This document shows positions 41,895 through 50,591 of a DNA stretch of 64,000 nt, one piece after another. The stretch lies in NCBI GenBank assembly GCA_031459615.1, contig JAVKIE010000003.1, positions 124,001 through 188,000 on the forward strand, written 5' to 3'. Source of the stretch: Calidihabitans tengchongensis (GTDB lineage Bacteria > Sysuimicrobiota > Sysuimicrobiia > Sysuimicrobiales > Kaftiobacteriaceae). Each line of letters begins with the position of its first letter. The stretch's first letter is position 1. The position numbers and the translations under genes are program-made. Under the pieces are notes generated by a model. That model ran no database searches. It saw only the letters and a program-made list of their open reading frames with translations, and was not told the DNA's origin.

Positions 41895-42535
41895 CTCGCC
41901 TGCGCCTCCCGCGGGGCGACCGCCGTGCGAACCATCACGAGCCCGCCCCGGGGACCCGGGACCGCCCCCTGCACCAGGAGCAGATGGTGCTCGGGGTCGA
42001 CCCGCACCACCCGGAGGTTGCGGACCGTGACCCGCTCCCCCCCGTACCGACCGGGCATCCGCTTCCCCGGCCAGACCCGGGCCATGTCCGAGGACCCGAT
42101 GGACCCCACGGCCCGGTGCATCAGGGAGACGCCGTGAGAGTCCCGCTGGCCCCGGAAGTTGTGCCGCTTCATGGCGCCGGCAAACCCGCGGCCCTTGGTG
42201 ATGCCGATGACGTCCACCAGGTCCCCGCTGCGAAACCGTTCCACGGTGATCTGCTCGCCCACGGTGTAGGTCTCCCCGGGGGCCGGCCGGAACTCCCGCA
42301 GGACCCGGTGGGCCGCCACCCGCGCCCGGGCGAAGACGCCCCGCAGGGGCTTGGGCAACCTGCTCTCGGGGACGGGCTCAAAACCGACCTGCACGGCCGC
42401 GTAGCCATCCCGCTCCGGCGTCCGCACCTGGGTGACCACGCACGGACCCGCCTGGATCACCGTCACCGGCACGACATTGCCCTGGTCGTCGAAGACCTGG
42501 GTCATGCCCACCTTGCGTCCCACAATGGCCGTCAT
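41891..42535 (-). CDS. rplC: 50S ribosomal protein L3
   Basis: A 214-residue protein starting 'MTAIVGRKVGMTQVFDDQGNVVPVTVI', with 'GITKGRGFAGAMKRHNFRGQRDSHGVSLMHRAVGSIG' containing the glutamine methylated in E. coli. ATG 42535 is preceded by GAGG with an 8-base gap; an in-frame extension to 42580 lacks support. Confidence 0.96.
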   Translation of the reverse strand: MTAIVGRKVGMTQVFDDQGNVVPVTVIQAGPCVVTQVRTPERDGYAAVQVGFEPVPESRLPKPLRGVFARARVAAHRVLREFRPAPGETYTVGEQITVERFRSGDLVDVIGITKGRGFAGAMKRHNFRGQRDSHGVSLMHRAVGSIGSSDMARVWPGKRMPGRYGGERVTVRNLRVVRVDPEHHLLLVQGAVPGPRGGLVMVRTAVAPREAQAR

Positions 42536-42583
42536 CGCCACCGCCTCACCAGCCACCGCCGAAGTCCCTCCCGCCGGCATCGG

Positions 42584-42889
42584 TCAGAGCTTGATCTCGA
42601 TGTCCACCCCCGCCGGCAGGTCCAGGTGGCTCAGCGCGTCCACCGTCTTCTGGGTGGGCTCGAGGATGTCAATGAGCCGCTTGTGCGTCCGCAGCTCAAA
42701 GTGCTCCATGGACTCCTTGTCAATGTGGGGGGAGCGGATGACGCAGAACAGGCTGCGGTCCGTGGGCAGCGGCACGGGGCCCGACACCCGGGCGCCGGTG
42801 CGGCGCACCGTCTCCACGATCCGCTCGGCCGACTGGTCGAGCACCCTGTGGTCGAACGCCTTCAGCTTGATCCGAATCCGCTGCGCCAT
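42584..42889 (-). CDS. rpsJ: 30S ribosomal protein S10
   Basis: A 101-residue protein with 'RIKLKAFDHRVLDQSAERIVETVRRTGARVSGPVPLPT' and 'SREQFEMRTHKR'-type sequence (here 'ESMEHFELRTHKRLIDILEPT'). It also serves as NusE in antitermination. It follows tuf across a repeat-rich 143-base spacer. Confidence 0.97.
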   Translation of the reverse strand: MAQRIRIKLKAFDHRVLDQSAERIVETVRRTGARVSGPVPLPTDRSLFCVIRSPHIDKESMEHFELRTHKRLIDILEPTQKTVDALSHLDLPAGVDIEIKL

Positions 42890-42910
42890 CCTGTAACCCC
42901 TTGGTTCGAT

Positions 42911-43012
42911 CTACGCAATCTACGCAATCTACGCAATCTCCGCAATCTACTCAATCTGCTCGATCTGCTCGATCGTCCCGGTGCGGGAAGATTGAGGAGA
43001 TCGAGAAGATCG
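42911..43012. repeat. Seven tandem 9-mers and a long imperfect hairpin between tuf and rpsJ
   Basis: Seven adjacent 9-mers fill 42911-42973: CTACGCAAT three times, then CTCCGCAAT, CTACTCAAT and CTGCTCGAT twice. Bases 42991-43012 carry inverted copies, so 42952-42973 can pair with 42991-43012 (18 of 22 positions) around an apical TCCCG-GTG-CGGGA stem. In transcription order this lies just after the tuf stop and before rpsJ. Confidence 0.85.
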
Positions 43013-43032
43013 GGGGGTCGGGAAGATCGGCA

Positions 43033-44271
<1,239 letters not shown>

Positions 44272-44345
44272 CGCTGGCCTCCCCCGTCTGTCTCCTGCCG
44301 TGCCTCCCGCCGGACCCTGGCAGGGTGTGGGCTCTGTCAGCACAA

Positions 44346-44393
44346 TGACTCGTGAGGCGCCGCCCAGCCTTCCCGGCCACGTCTCACGAGTCA
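44346..44393 (-). promoter_or_regulatory. Inverted repeat between tRNA-Thr and tuf
   Basis: An 11-bp perfect inverted repeat (44346-44356 and 44383-44393, TGACTCGTGAG and its complement) encloses 26 bases and starts 5 bases after the tRNA-Thr CCA on the transcribed strand. It lacks a T-run. It may mark tRNA 3' processing or a pause between the tRNA and tuf. Confidence 0.5.
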
Positions 44394-44398
44394 CCCGC

Positions 44399-44474
44399 TG
44401 GAGCCCACGACCGGACTCGAACCGGTGACCTTGTCCTTACCAAGGACACGCTCTGCCACCTGAGCTACGTGGGC
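44399..44474 (-). tRNA. tRNA-Thr (GGT)
   Basis: Cloverleaf with acceptor GCCCACG/CGTGGGC, anticodon loop TTGGTAA and T-loop GGTTCGAGTCC; CCA is encoded (44399-44401). It heads the tuf-ribosomal run. Confidence 0.95.
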
Positions 44475-44488
44475 GCTGCTGCACCCGT

Positions 44489-44517
44489 ATTATAGGGGGA
44501 GGGTATACCCTTGGCAA
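44489..44517 (-). promoter_or_regulatory. Strong promoter for tRNA-Thr and tuf
   Basis: On the minus strand TTGCCA (44512-44517), a 17-base spacer and a perfect TATAAT (44489-44494) lie 15 bases before the tRNA. The spacer contains the 10-base palindrome GGGTATACCC (44501-44510), a possible operator or chance symmetry. Confidence 0.75.
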
Positions 44518-44556
44518 GCCTGCGCGGCTGCGCCGCGCGGCGGGAAGGAGCGGGCC

Positions 44557-44619
44557 GTGGACTGGGTGGGATGGCTGGTGGTCCTGCTGCTGATATACTT
44601 TCTCTTCGTCCGCCAGTAG
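44557..44619 (+). CDS. 20-residue single-helix membrane micro-ORF
   Basis: GTG at 44557 follows a perfect AAGGAG with a 6-base gap and encodes MDWVGWLVVLLLIYFLFVRQ, one hydrophobic helix with a basic end, then TAG. It lies between the divergent promoters of tRNA-Thr/tuf and the tRNA-Gly cluster, just before a G+C hairpin. I know no family. Such tiny membrane peptides can act as partners of transporters or as toxins; a chance ORF is also possible. Confidence 0.4.
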   Translation: MDWVGWLVVLLLIYFLFVRQ

Positions 44620-44631
44620 GTCCGGGCGGGC

Positions 44632-44661
44632 CTTTTGCGGGCCGCCGGACCCGTCTATAAT
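44632..44661 (+). promoter_or_regulatory. Promoter of the tRNA Gly-Cys-Leu cluster, overlapping a hairpin
   Basis: A perfect TATAAT (44656-44661) lies 38 bases before tRNA-Gly. The -35 is poor (TTTTGC-like, 17 bases upstream). The -35 region sits in the loop of a G+C hairpin spanning about 44619-44651 that could also end transcription of the micro-ORF. Confidence 0.5.
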
Positions 44662-44699
44662 GGAGGCGCGGCCCGGGAGTGGGCTCCCGGGACCGGCGC

Positions 44700-44774
44700 G
44701 CGGGAGTAGCTCAGAGGTAGAGCGTCTCCTTGCCAAGGAGAAGGTCGCGGGTTCAAGTCCCGTCTCCCGCTCCA
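44700..44774 (+). tRNA. tRNA-Gly (GCC)
   Basis: Cloverleaf with acceptor GCGGGAG/CTCCCGC, anticodon loop TTGCCAA, T-loop GGTTCAAGTCC and encoded CCA. First of three plus-strand tRNA genes. Confidence 0.95.
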
Positions 44775-44775
44775 G

Positions 44776-44850
44776 GGCGGCGTAGCCAAGAGGCAAGGCA
44801 GAGGTCTGCAAAACCTCCATTCCCCGGTTCGAATCCGGGCGCCGCCTCCA
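44776..44850 (+). tRNA. tRNA-Cys (GCA)
   Basis: Cloverleaf with acceptor GGCGGCG/CGCCGCC, anticodon loop CTGCAAA and encoded CCA. One base after tRNA-Gly, so processed from the same transcript. Confidence 0.95.
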
Positions 44851-44877
44851 CACCTGACCGACGAGCCGGTCCACCGC

Positions 44878-44966
44878 GGGCGGGTGGCGAAACCGGCAAA
44901 CGCGGGGGCCTTAAAAGCCTCTGGTCCGCAGGGACCCTGGGGGTTCGACTCCCTCCCCGCCCACCA
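44878..44966 (+). tRNA. tRNA-Leu (TAA)
   Basis: A class II tRNA of 89 bases with a long variable arm, acceptor GGGCGGG/CCCGCCC, anticodon loop CTTAAAA and encoded CCA. Third member of the cluster. Confidence 0.94.
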
Positions 44967-45021
44967 TCCCCGGCAGACCGGGTTCCGGACGGTCCTGGCA
45001 CGCGCCGCCGGAGAGGCGGGT

Positions 45022-45594
45022 TTACGTCCGGTTGCGGCCCTCCACGATGGCGAAGAACTCGGCCCGGGTGCGGGGGTCCTCCCGGAAGATGCCACGGGTG
45101 GCGGAGGTGACCACCTTGCTGCCGGGCTTGCGGACCCCCCGGGCGGTCATGCAGAGGTGCTCGGCCTCGATCACCACCCCCGAGCCCAGCGCGTTCAGGC
45201 CGCCCTGGCAGAGGAAGTCGGCGATCTGGCTGGTCAGCCGCTCCTGGACCTGGGGGCGGCGGGCCAGGATCTCCACCAGCCGCGCCACCTTGCTGACGCC
45301 CAGGATGCGCCCCTGGGGGATGTACCCGACGTGGGCCACGCCGTGGAAGGGCAGGAAGTGGTGCTCGCACATCGAGTAGAAGGGAATGTCCCGCACGATG
45401 ACCATCTCATGGTGATCCTCGTCGTCGAACCACGTGTCCAGCAGCTCCCGCGGGTCTTCGGTCAGCCCGCTGAACAACTCCTCGTACATCTCGGCGATCC
45501 GCCGGGGTGTCTCCCGCAGGCCTTCCCGGGTCGGATCCTCGCCGATGGCCACGAGGATGCCCCGCACGGCCTGCTCGATGGCTGCCCTGTCCAC
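45022..45594 (-). CDS. folE: GTP cyclohydrolase I
   Basis: A 190-residue enzyme converting GTP to dihydroneopterin triphosphate, the first step of folate synthesis. Zinc ligands are C76 and H79 in 'FYSMCEHHFLPFHG' and C148 in 'EAEHLCMTARGV'; 'YIPQGRILGVSK' and 'GVRKPGSKVVTSATRG' are also typical. GTG 45594 has AAGGAGGGG with a 6-base gap that overlaps the end of folP, three bases upstream, so the two are one operon. The gene is convergent with the tRNA trio. Confidence 0.96.
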   Translation of the reverse strand: MDRAAIEQAVRGILVAIGEDPTREGLRETPRRIAEMYEELFSGLTEDPRELLDTWFDDEDHHEMVIVRDIPFYSMCEHHFLPFHGVAHVGYIPQGRILGVSKVARLVEILARRPQVQERLTSQIADFLCQGGLNALGSGVVIEAEHLCMTARGVRKPGSKVVTSATRGIFREDPRTRAEFFAIVEGRNRT

Positions 45595-45597
45595 GCC

Positions 45598-46797
45598 CTA
45601 CCCCTCCTTGTCTGCCCGGCCCGAGCGGCCAGACGATCCCGCGGCCGCCGGGGCCGGGGACGCGTGGCCGCAGAAGAACTCCATCATGCGAGCCACCCGC
45701 GCCATCGCCCGCACGTCGTGGACCCGCAGCATGTTGGCGCCCTGGGCGATGGCAAACGCCACCGCCGCCGCGGTGCCCTCCAGCAGGTCGTCGGGCGGCA
45801 GGCCCAGCAGGTCGCGGATGTAGTCTTTGCGGGATGTGGCGACGAAGATCGGGTAGCCCAGGCTGCGCAGCTCCGGCAGCCGGACCATGAGCTCCAGATC
45901 CCGCGACGGGTGCTTGCCGAAGTCGAGCCCCGGATCCACCAGGATCCGGTCCCGCGGGACGCCCGCCGCCACCAGCTCCTCGGTGCGCCGGAACAGGAAG
46001 GCCGCCACCCAGTCCATCATGGACGGCACCTCCAGGTCCTGGTAGCGCTGGCGGGGGCGGCCGTGCAGGTGCATCACCACGATGCCCGCTTCGGCGGCGG
46101 CCACCACGTCGGCCATCCGGGGGTCGGCGGCCCCGCTGATGTCGTTGACCAGGACCGCCCCCGCCTCCAGGGCGGCCCGCGCCACGTCGGGCTTGTAGGT
46201 GTCCACGGCCACCGGCAGGTCATAGCGGCGCACCAGTTCTTCCACCAGGGGCGCCACCCGCCGGATCTCCTCGTCCACGGGCACCGGCGGGCCTTCCTGG
46301 GCGGTCTCCCCGCCCACCTCGATCACGTCGGCCCCCTCCCGGACGATCTCCTCGGCCCGCGCCAGGGCCCGGTCCAGCCCGAAGTACCGGCCGCGGTCGT
46401 AGAAAGAATCCGGGGTGTTGTTGAGGATGCCGGCGATGTAGACCCGGGAGCTGAAGTCCAGCCGGTGCCGGCCCGCCACCATCGCCGGCGGGGGCGCCTG
46501 GATGCGCGACAGGGTGGCACCCACCGCACGCGCCACCGGCTCGGGCACCGCAGGCAGCAGGCGCTGGTACTGCGCCAGGGTGGCGGCCAGCTCGATCTGC
46601 CGGTGCGCCTGCAGGGGCGGCGACGCCGCTGCGGGGCCGGAGGCCCACCCGCCCAGCCGGACCAGTTCGGCGGCCGTCTGGCGCAGGTCGGGCTCGGGAG
46701 CGATCACCCGCAGGCGCTGGAAAGAGGCCTCGGGCGGGCCACCGCGCGGCGCGAGCGGCACCAGGGCCCATGCCCAGTACAGGGGGTCTGTCGCCAT
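45598..46797 (-). CDS. folP: Dihydropteroate synthase with N-terminal extension
   Basis: A 399-residue protein. From about residue 118 it is a full DHPS TIM barrel, joining p-aminobenzoate to the pterin: 'AGILNNTPDSFYDRGRY', 'GADVIEVGGETAQEGPPVPVDEEIRRV', 'AVDTYKPDVA', 'LVNDISG', 'MHLHGRPR', 'PGLDFGKHP' and 'RVHDV'. The first 117 residues are an extra helical region seen in some long DHPS forms; its role is unknown. ATG 46797 is preferred because a -10 element at 46824-46829 would place transcription start near 46817. It is followed by folE. Confidence 0.92.
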   Translation of the reverse strand: MATDPLYWAWALVPLAPRGGPPEASFQRLRVIAPEPDLRQTAAELVRLGGWASGPAAASPPLQAHRQIELAATLAQYQRLLPAVPEPVARAVGATLSRIQAPPPAMVAGRHRLDFSSRVYIAGILNNTPDSFYDRGRYFGLDRALARAEEIVREGADVIEVGGETAQEGPPVPVDEEIRRVAPLVEELVRRYDLPVAVDTYKPDVARAALEAGAVLVNDISGAADPRMADVVAAAEAGIVVMHLHGRPRQRYQDLEVPSMMDWVAAFLFRRTEELVAAGVPRDRILVDPGLDFGKHPSRDLELMVRLPELRSLGYPIFVATSRKDYIRDLLGLPPDDLLEGTAAAVAFAIAQGANMLRVHDVRAMARVARMMEFFCGHASPAPAAAGSSGRSGRADKEG

Positions 46798-46823
46798 TGT
46801 GGCGGTTCCACGCACTTTCTTTC

Positions 46824-46829
46824 AGTATA
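46824..46829 (-). promoter_or_regulatory. -10 element of the folP-folE promoter
   Basis: TATACT on the minus strand lies 27 bases before the folP ATG. No clear -35 is present, so confidence rests on the -10 alone. The rest of the gap to 46936 shows nothing else. Confidence 0.45.
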
Positions 46830-46936
46830 CGTCCGCCAGGCCAGTATGCGTCCGCAGGCGCGCCCTCGGGCGGCAGGAGGGTGGAGACGCTGAGCCCGTC
46901 ACCCGGCGACCGGCGGACCGCCCCCTGCCGCGCAGG

Positions 46937-47962
46937 TCACGGGTGCAGTCTCCGGCCGGTCAGCGCGAAGAAGACGTCTTCCAGGGAGGGCTCGACCACC
47001 TGCAGGCGGCGGATCCGCCCGGCGTGCCGGGCGACCTTCGCCGCCAGGGAGAGCGCCCGGCCGGGATCGGACAGGCGGGCCTCGATCTCCCACAGCCCGT
47101 CCGCCGCCGTCGGCCGCACGGACACCGCTGCCGCGCCGGGCAGGGTGTGCAGCGCATCGCCCACCGGCCCCTCCGCCACCAGCCGCAGGACGGGACCGCC
47201 CCCGTGCGCGCTCTTGAGGGCGGCCGGCGAGTCCAGAGCCGCCAGGCGGCCGCGGTCGAGGATTCCCACGCGGTCGGAGAGCCGGTCGGCCTCGTCCATC
47301 TGGTGGGTCGCCAGCAGCACCGTCTTGCCCTCCTGCCGGCACAGCCGGCCGATCAGGTCCCGCACCACGCGCGCGCCCGCCGGATCCAGCCCCGCCGTCG
47401 GCTCGTCCAGCAGCAGCACGGGGGGATCGTGCACCAGCGCCCGGGCCAGCGCCAGCCTCTGCCGCATTCCGGTGCTGTAGCGCTCCACCAGGTCATCGGC
47501 CCGCGGGGCCAGCCCCACCAGGTCCAGCAGAAAGGCGATCCGCTCCCGGGCCCGCGGCCGCGGGAGGCCGTGGAGGGCGGCCGCGTACTCCAGATTCTCC
47601 CGCCCGCTCAGGCGCCCGTAGACGGCCCGCGCGCCGCCCAGGACCACGCCGATGTGCCGGCGCACCTGGGCGCCGGCGGTCGCCACGTCATAGCCCCACA
47701 CCCGGGCGGTGCCCGCCGTGGGCGCGAGCAGGGTCGCCAGCACCCGCAGGAGGGTGGTCTTGCCGGCTCCGTTGGGTCCCAGCAGGCTCAGCAGCTCGCC
47801 GCGGCGGACCTGGAATGTCGCGTCCTCGACCGCGGCGATGGTCTGGGGAGCCGCCGGGCGGAGCCCCCCCGGGGGGCCGCCGTCGGTGATCCGGATGGCG
47901 AATCGTTTGGTCAGGCCCCGGACGTCGACGGCCACCTCCGGCGCCGCCGGCGCGACGCTCAC
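46937..47962 (-). CDS. ABC transporter ATP-binding protein, drug/ABC-2 export type
   Basis: A 341-residue ATPase with Walker A 'GPNGAGKTTLLRVLATLLAPTAG', signature 'YSTGMRQRLALARALVHDP', Walker B 'VLLLDEPTAGLDPAG' and the H-loop 'LLATHQMDEADRLSDRV'. The C-terminal 90 residues are the accessory domain common in DrrA/CcmA-like exporters, ending 'VVEPSLEDVFFALTGRRL'. An ABC-2 permease normally lies next to such a gene, but none is found here. It overlaps the start of the ogt gene end by four bases. Confidence 0.9.
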   Translation of the reverse strand: MSVAPAAPEVAVDVRGLTKRFAIRITDGGPPGGLRPAAPQTIAAVEDATFQVRRGELLSLLGPNGAGKTTLLRVLATLLAPTAGTARVWGYDVATAGAQVRRHIGVVLGGARAVYGRLSGRENLEYAAALHGLPRPRARERIAFLLDLVGLAPRADDLVERYSTGMRQRLALARALVHDPPVLLLDEPTAGLDPAGARVVRDLIGRLCRQEGKTVLLATHQMDEADRLSDRVGILDRGRLAALDSPAALKSAHGGGPVLRLVAEGPVGDALHTLPGAAAVSVRPTAADGLWEIEARLSDPGRALSLAAKVARHAGRIRRLQVVEPSLEDVFFALTGRRLHP

Positions 47963-48588
47963 CGCGCCCGCCCCCGGGCGGGGCGCCCGCCGAGGTCCAC
48001 GCCCTCCCGGAGCAGCAGGCGGCGCTTGAGCGCCACCCCGCCCCGGAGAGAGTACCCGCCCGGCCGCCCGTCGCTGCGGATCACCCGGTGGCAGGGGATG
48101 ATGAGGGGGACGGGGTTGCGGGCGCAGGCCTGTCCCACCGCCCGCGCCGCGCCGGGATAGCCCAGGGCCCGGGCGATGTCCCGATAGGTCCGCACCTCAC
48201 CGCGGGGGATGGCGCGCAGCAGCTCCAGCACCCGGCGCTCGAACGGCCCCACCAGGCCCAGGTCCACGGGACCGTCGTAGCGCCCCAGGGACCGGAAGAA
48301 CGCCCGCAGGCGGCGCACCAGGTCGCGGGGCGGACGCGGGTCGCGGGCCGCCGGCAGGCCGAACCGGCGGCGCAGGTGGCGGACAAAGGCGGCCTCGTCG
48401 GGTGCCAGGTCCACGGCGCACACGCCCCGCTCGGTGTAGGCGACGTACACGGTTCCGGGGAGGCCCCGCACCGAGGTGACCCGCAGCGCCGCCGGGCGCG
48501 CCGGCCGGGGCGCAGGGGCGTGGGCCAGCGCGTGGCGCACCAGCTCGTGGGCGCGGTTGTTCAGGTCCACCGCGTTGGCCACCCGCAC
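47959..48588 (-). CDS. ogt: Methylated-DNA--protein-cysteine methyltransferase
   Basis: A 209-residue repair protein that takes O6-alkyl groups from guanine onto its own cysteine in a single-use reaction. The active-site motif is 'VPLIIPCHRVIRSDGRPGGYS' (C166), with the helix-turn-helix 'PRGEVRTYRDIARALGYPGAARAVGQACARNP'. The N-terminal 35 residues are variable. It overlaps the downstream ABC ATPase by four bases and lies upstream of no regulator of the Ada type. Confidence 0.93.
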   Translation of the reverse strand: MRVANAVDLNNRAHELVRHALAHAPAPRPARPAALRVTSVRGLPGTVYVAYTERGVCAVDLAPDEAAFVRHLRRRFGLPAARDPRPPRDLVRRLRAFFRSLGRYDGPVDLGLVGPFERRVLELLRAIPRGEVRTYRDIARALGYPGAARAVGQACARNPVPLIIPCHRVIRSDGRPGGYSLRGGVALKRRLLLREGVDLGGRPARGRAR

Positions 48589-48670
48589 GCACCCCGCCTC
48601 CCGGACCTCCGCCCGGGGCGGGCCGGGGGAGGTCTCACATGGCTATTCTTCTGGCTCTGTTGTCCTCCCC

Positions 48671-50584
48671 CTATCCTGCGGGGGATGTCCCGTCCACGCG
48701 CACCGCCTCGTCCCGCACGGACACGTCGGGGTGCTCCCGGAGGAACTCGGCCACCCGGCGGGCCAGGCGGGGGCCCAGCACCTCCGCCAGCTGTTCTTCG
48801 GAGGCCTGCCGGATCTGCCGGACCGACCCGAAGCGGCGGATCAGCTCCCGCTTGCGCTTCTCGCCGATGCCGGGGATGTCGTCCAGCACCGAAAAGACGA
48901 TCCGCCGCTCGCGCAGCTTCTGGTGATAGGCGTGGGCGAACCGGTGCGCCTCGTCCCGCACCCGCTGGAGCAGCTGCAGGGCCTGGGACTCCCGGGGCAG
49001 GACCAGGGGCTCGGCGGAGCCGGGAAGGAACAGGTGCTCCTCGCGCTTGGCCAGTCCGACGGCGGGCGCGGTCACGTTGTATTCGAAGAGCACCTCCAGG
49101 GCGGCGGACAGCTGGCCGCGACCGCCGTCGATGAGGATCAGGTCCGGCATCACCGACCATCGGACGGGCACGGCCTCGTCGCGGTCCAGCTTCTCCTGCT
49201 CCTCCCGGCCCCGGGCGAACCGCCGCCGCAGCATCTCCTGCAGGGCCGCGTAGTCGTTGGGGCCGTCGGTCCACCGGATGCGGAACCTCCGGTAGGCGCT
49301 CTTGAGGGGGCGTCCGCCCTCGAACACCGCCAGCGACCCCACCGTCTCGCCCGCCTGGAAGTTGCTGACGTCGTAGGCCTCGATCCGGAAGGGCAGGGTC
49401 TCCAGACCCAGGACCTCCTGCAGCTCCCGCAGGGCCGCCCCCTCCGCCCCGGCCACCCGCGCCCGCTCCTGGTGGAGGAACAGGGCGGCGTTCTCGGCGG
49501 CCATCTGGACCAGGCCGGCCCGCTCCCCCCGCTGGGGCACCACGATGCTCACCCGGCCGCCGCGGCGCTGGGCCAGCCACTCGGCGATGAGGTCACTGTC
49601 GGCCACCTCGTCCTGGAGCAGGATCTCCGGAGGCACCGAGGGCGCCTCCTGGTAGTACTGGGTCAGAAAAGCCCCGAGGATCTCGCCGCGGCTCAGACCG
49701 CGCACGCCCTCCAGCAGGAAGTGCTCCTGGCCCTGCAGCCGGCCGGCCCGCACGTAGAACATCTGCACGCACGCCGTGTTGCCGGCGTGGGCCACCGCCA
49801 CCACGTCCCGGTCCTGCAGGTCCGCCCCCGCCGCCCGCTGCCGCTCGGCGATGGCCTCCAGGGCCTGCACCTGGTCCCGCAGCTGGGCGGCCCGCTCGAA
49901 CTGGAGGGACTCGGCGGCGCGCCGCATCTCCTCCCGCAGCTCCTCCACCAGGGAGGCCTGCCGCCCCTCCAGGAACAGAACCGCCCGGCGGACCTGCTCG
50001 GCGTACTGCTCGGCGGTGGCCCCCCAGGCCACGCACGGCGCCGTGCACAGCCCCAGGTCGTAGTCCAGGCAGGGGCGGGGCAGGTCCCGGGTGATCTCGA
50101 TGGCGCAGGACCGGAGCTTGAACAGCCGCCGGATGGTGCGGATGGTGCGGCGGACCAGTTTGGGCTCGTGGTACGGATACGGCCCGAAGTACTTGGCGCC
50201 GTCCCGCACCACCTTGCGGGTCATCAGGATGCGCGGGAACGCCTCGTGGGTGATCTTCACGTACGGAAAGGCTTTGTCGTCGGCCATCCGCACGTTGTAG
50301 GGGGGCCGGTGCTGCTTGATGAGGTTGGTCTCCAGGATCAGCGCCTCCACCTCGGTGGCGCAGGCGATCACCTCGAAGTCGGCGATCTTGCCCACCAGGT
50401 GGCGGATGCGCGGGCTGTCCGCGTGGGCGCTGTCCTGGAAATACTGGCGCACCCGGGCCCGCAGGGAGGCCGCCTTGCCCACGTAGATGACCCGTCCCTG
50501 GGCATCCCGGAACAGGTACACGCCGGGACGGGCGGGCAGGACCTTCAGCTTTTCCTCCAGGGCCGTCAGGTCGGCCGCGCTCAC
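48671..50584 (-). CDS. uvrC: Excinuclease ABC subunit C
   Basis: A 637-residue nuclease that makes the dual incision in nucleotide excision repair. In order: the GIY-YIG domain ('RPGVYLFRDAQGRVIYVGKAASLRARVRQYF', near residues 18-50), a UVR motif binding UvrB (near 205-240), the RNase H-like endonuclease domain ('LIDGGRGQLSAAL', with the catalytic aspartates) and C-terminal helix-hairpin-helices ('LDDIPGIGEKRKRELIRRFGSVRQI'). GTG 50584 lies 8 bases after the aminotransferase stop, so the two are probably coupled. Confidence 0.96.
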   Translation of the reverse strand: MSAADLTALEEKLKVLPARPGVYLFRDAQGRVIYVGKAASLRARVRQYFQDSAHADSPRIRHLVGKIADFEVIACATEVEALILETNLIKQHRPPYNVRMADDKAFPYVKITHEAFPRILMTRKVVRDGAKYFGPYPYHEPKLVRRTIRTIRRLFKLRSCAIEITRDLPRPCLDYDLGLCTAPCVAWGATAEQYAEQVRRAVLFLEGRQASLVEELREEMRRAAESLQFERAAQLRDQVQALEAIAERQRAAGADLQDRDVVAVAHAGNTACVQMFYVRAGRLQGQEHFLLEGVRGLSRGEILGAFLTQYYQEAPSVPPEILLQDEVADSDLIAEWLAQRRGGRVSIVVPQRGERAGLVQMAAENAALFLHQERARVAGAEGAALRELQEVLGLETLPFRIEAYDVSNFQAGETVGSLAVFEGGRPLKSAYRRFRIRWTDGPNDYAALQEMLRRRFARGREEQEKLDRDEAVPVRWSVMPDLILIDGGRGQLSAALEVLFEYNVTAPAVGLAKREEHLFLPGSAEPLVLPRESQALQLLQRVRDEAHRFAHAYHQKLRERRIVFSVLDDIPGIGEKRKRELIRRFGSVRQIRQASEEQLAEVLGPRLARRVAEFLREHPDVSVRDEAVRVDGTSPAG

Positions 50585-50591
50585 GGCCAGA

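Noticed and set aside
42911..42973. Short tandem repeats considered as a CRISPR array
   Set aside because: Units are 9 bases and adjacent, with no spacers and no cas genes.
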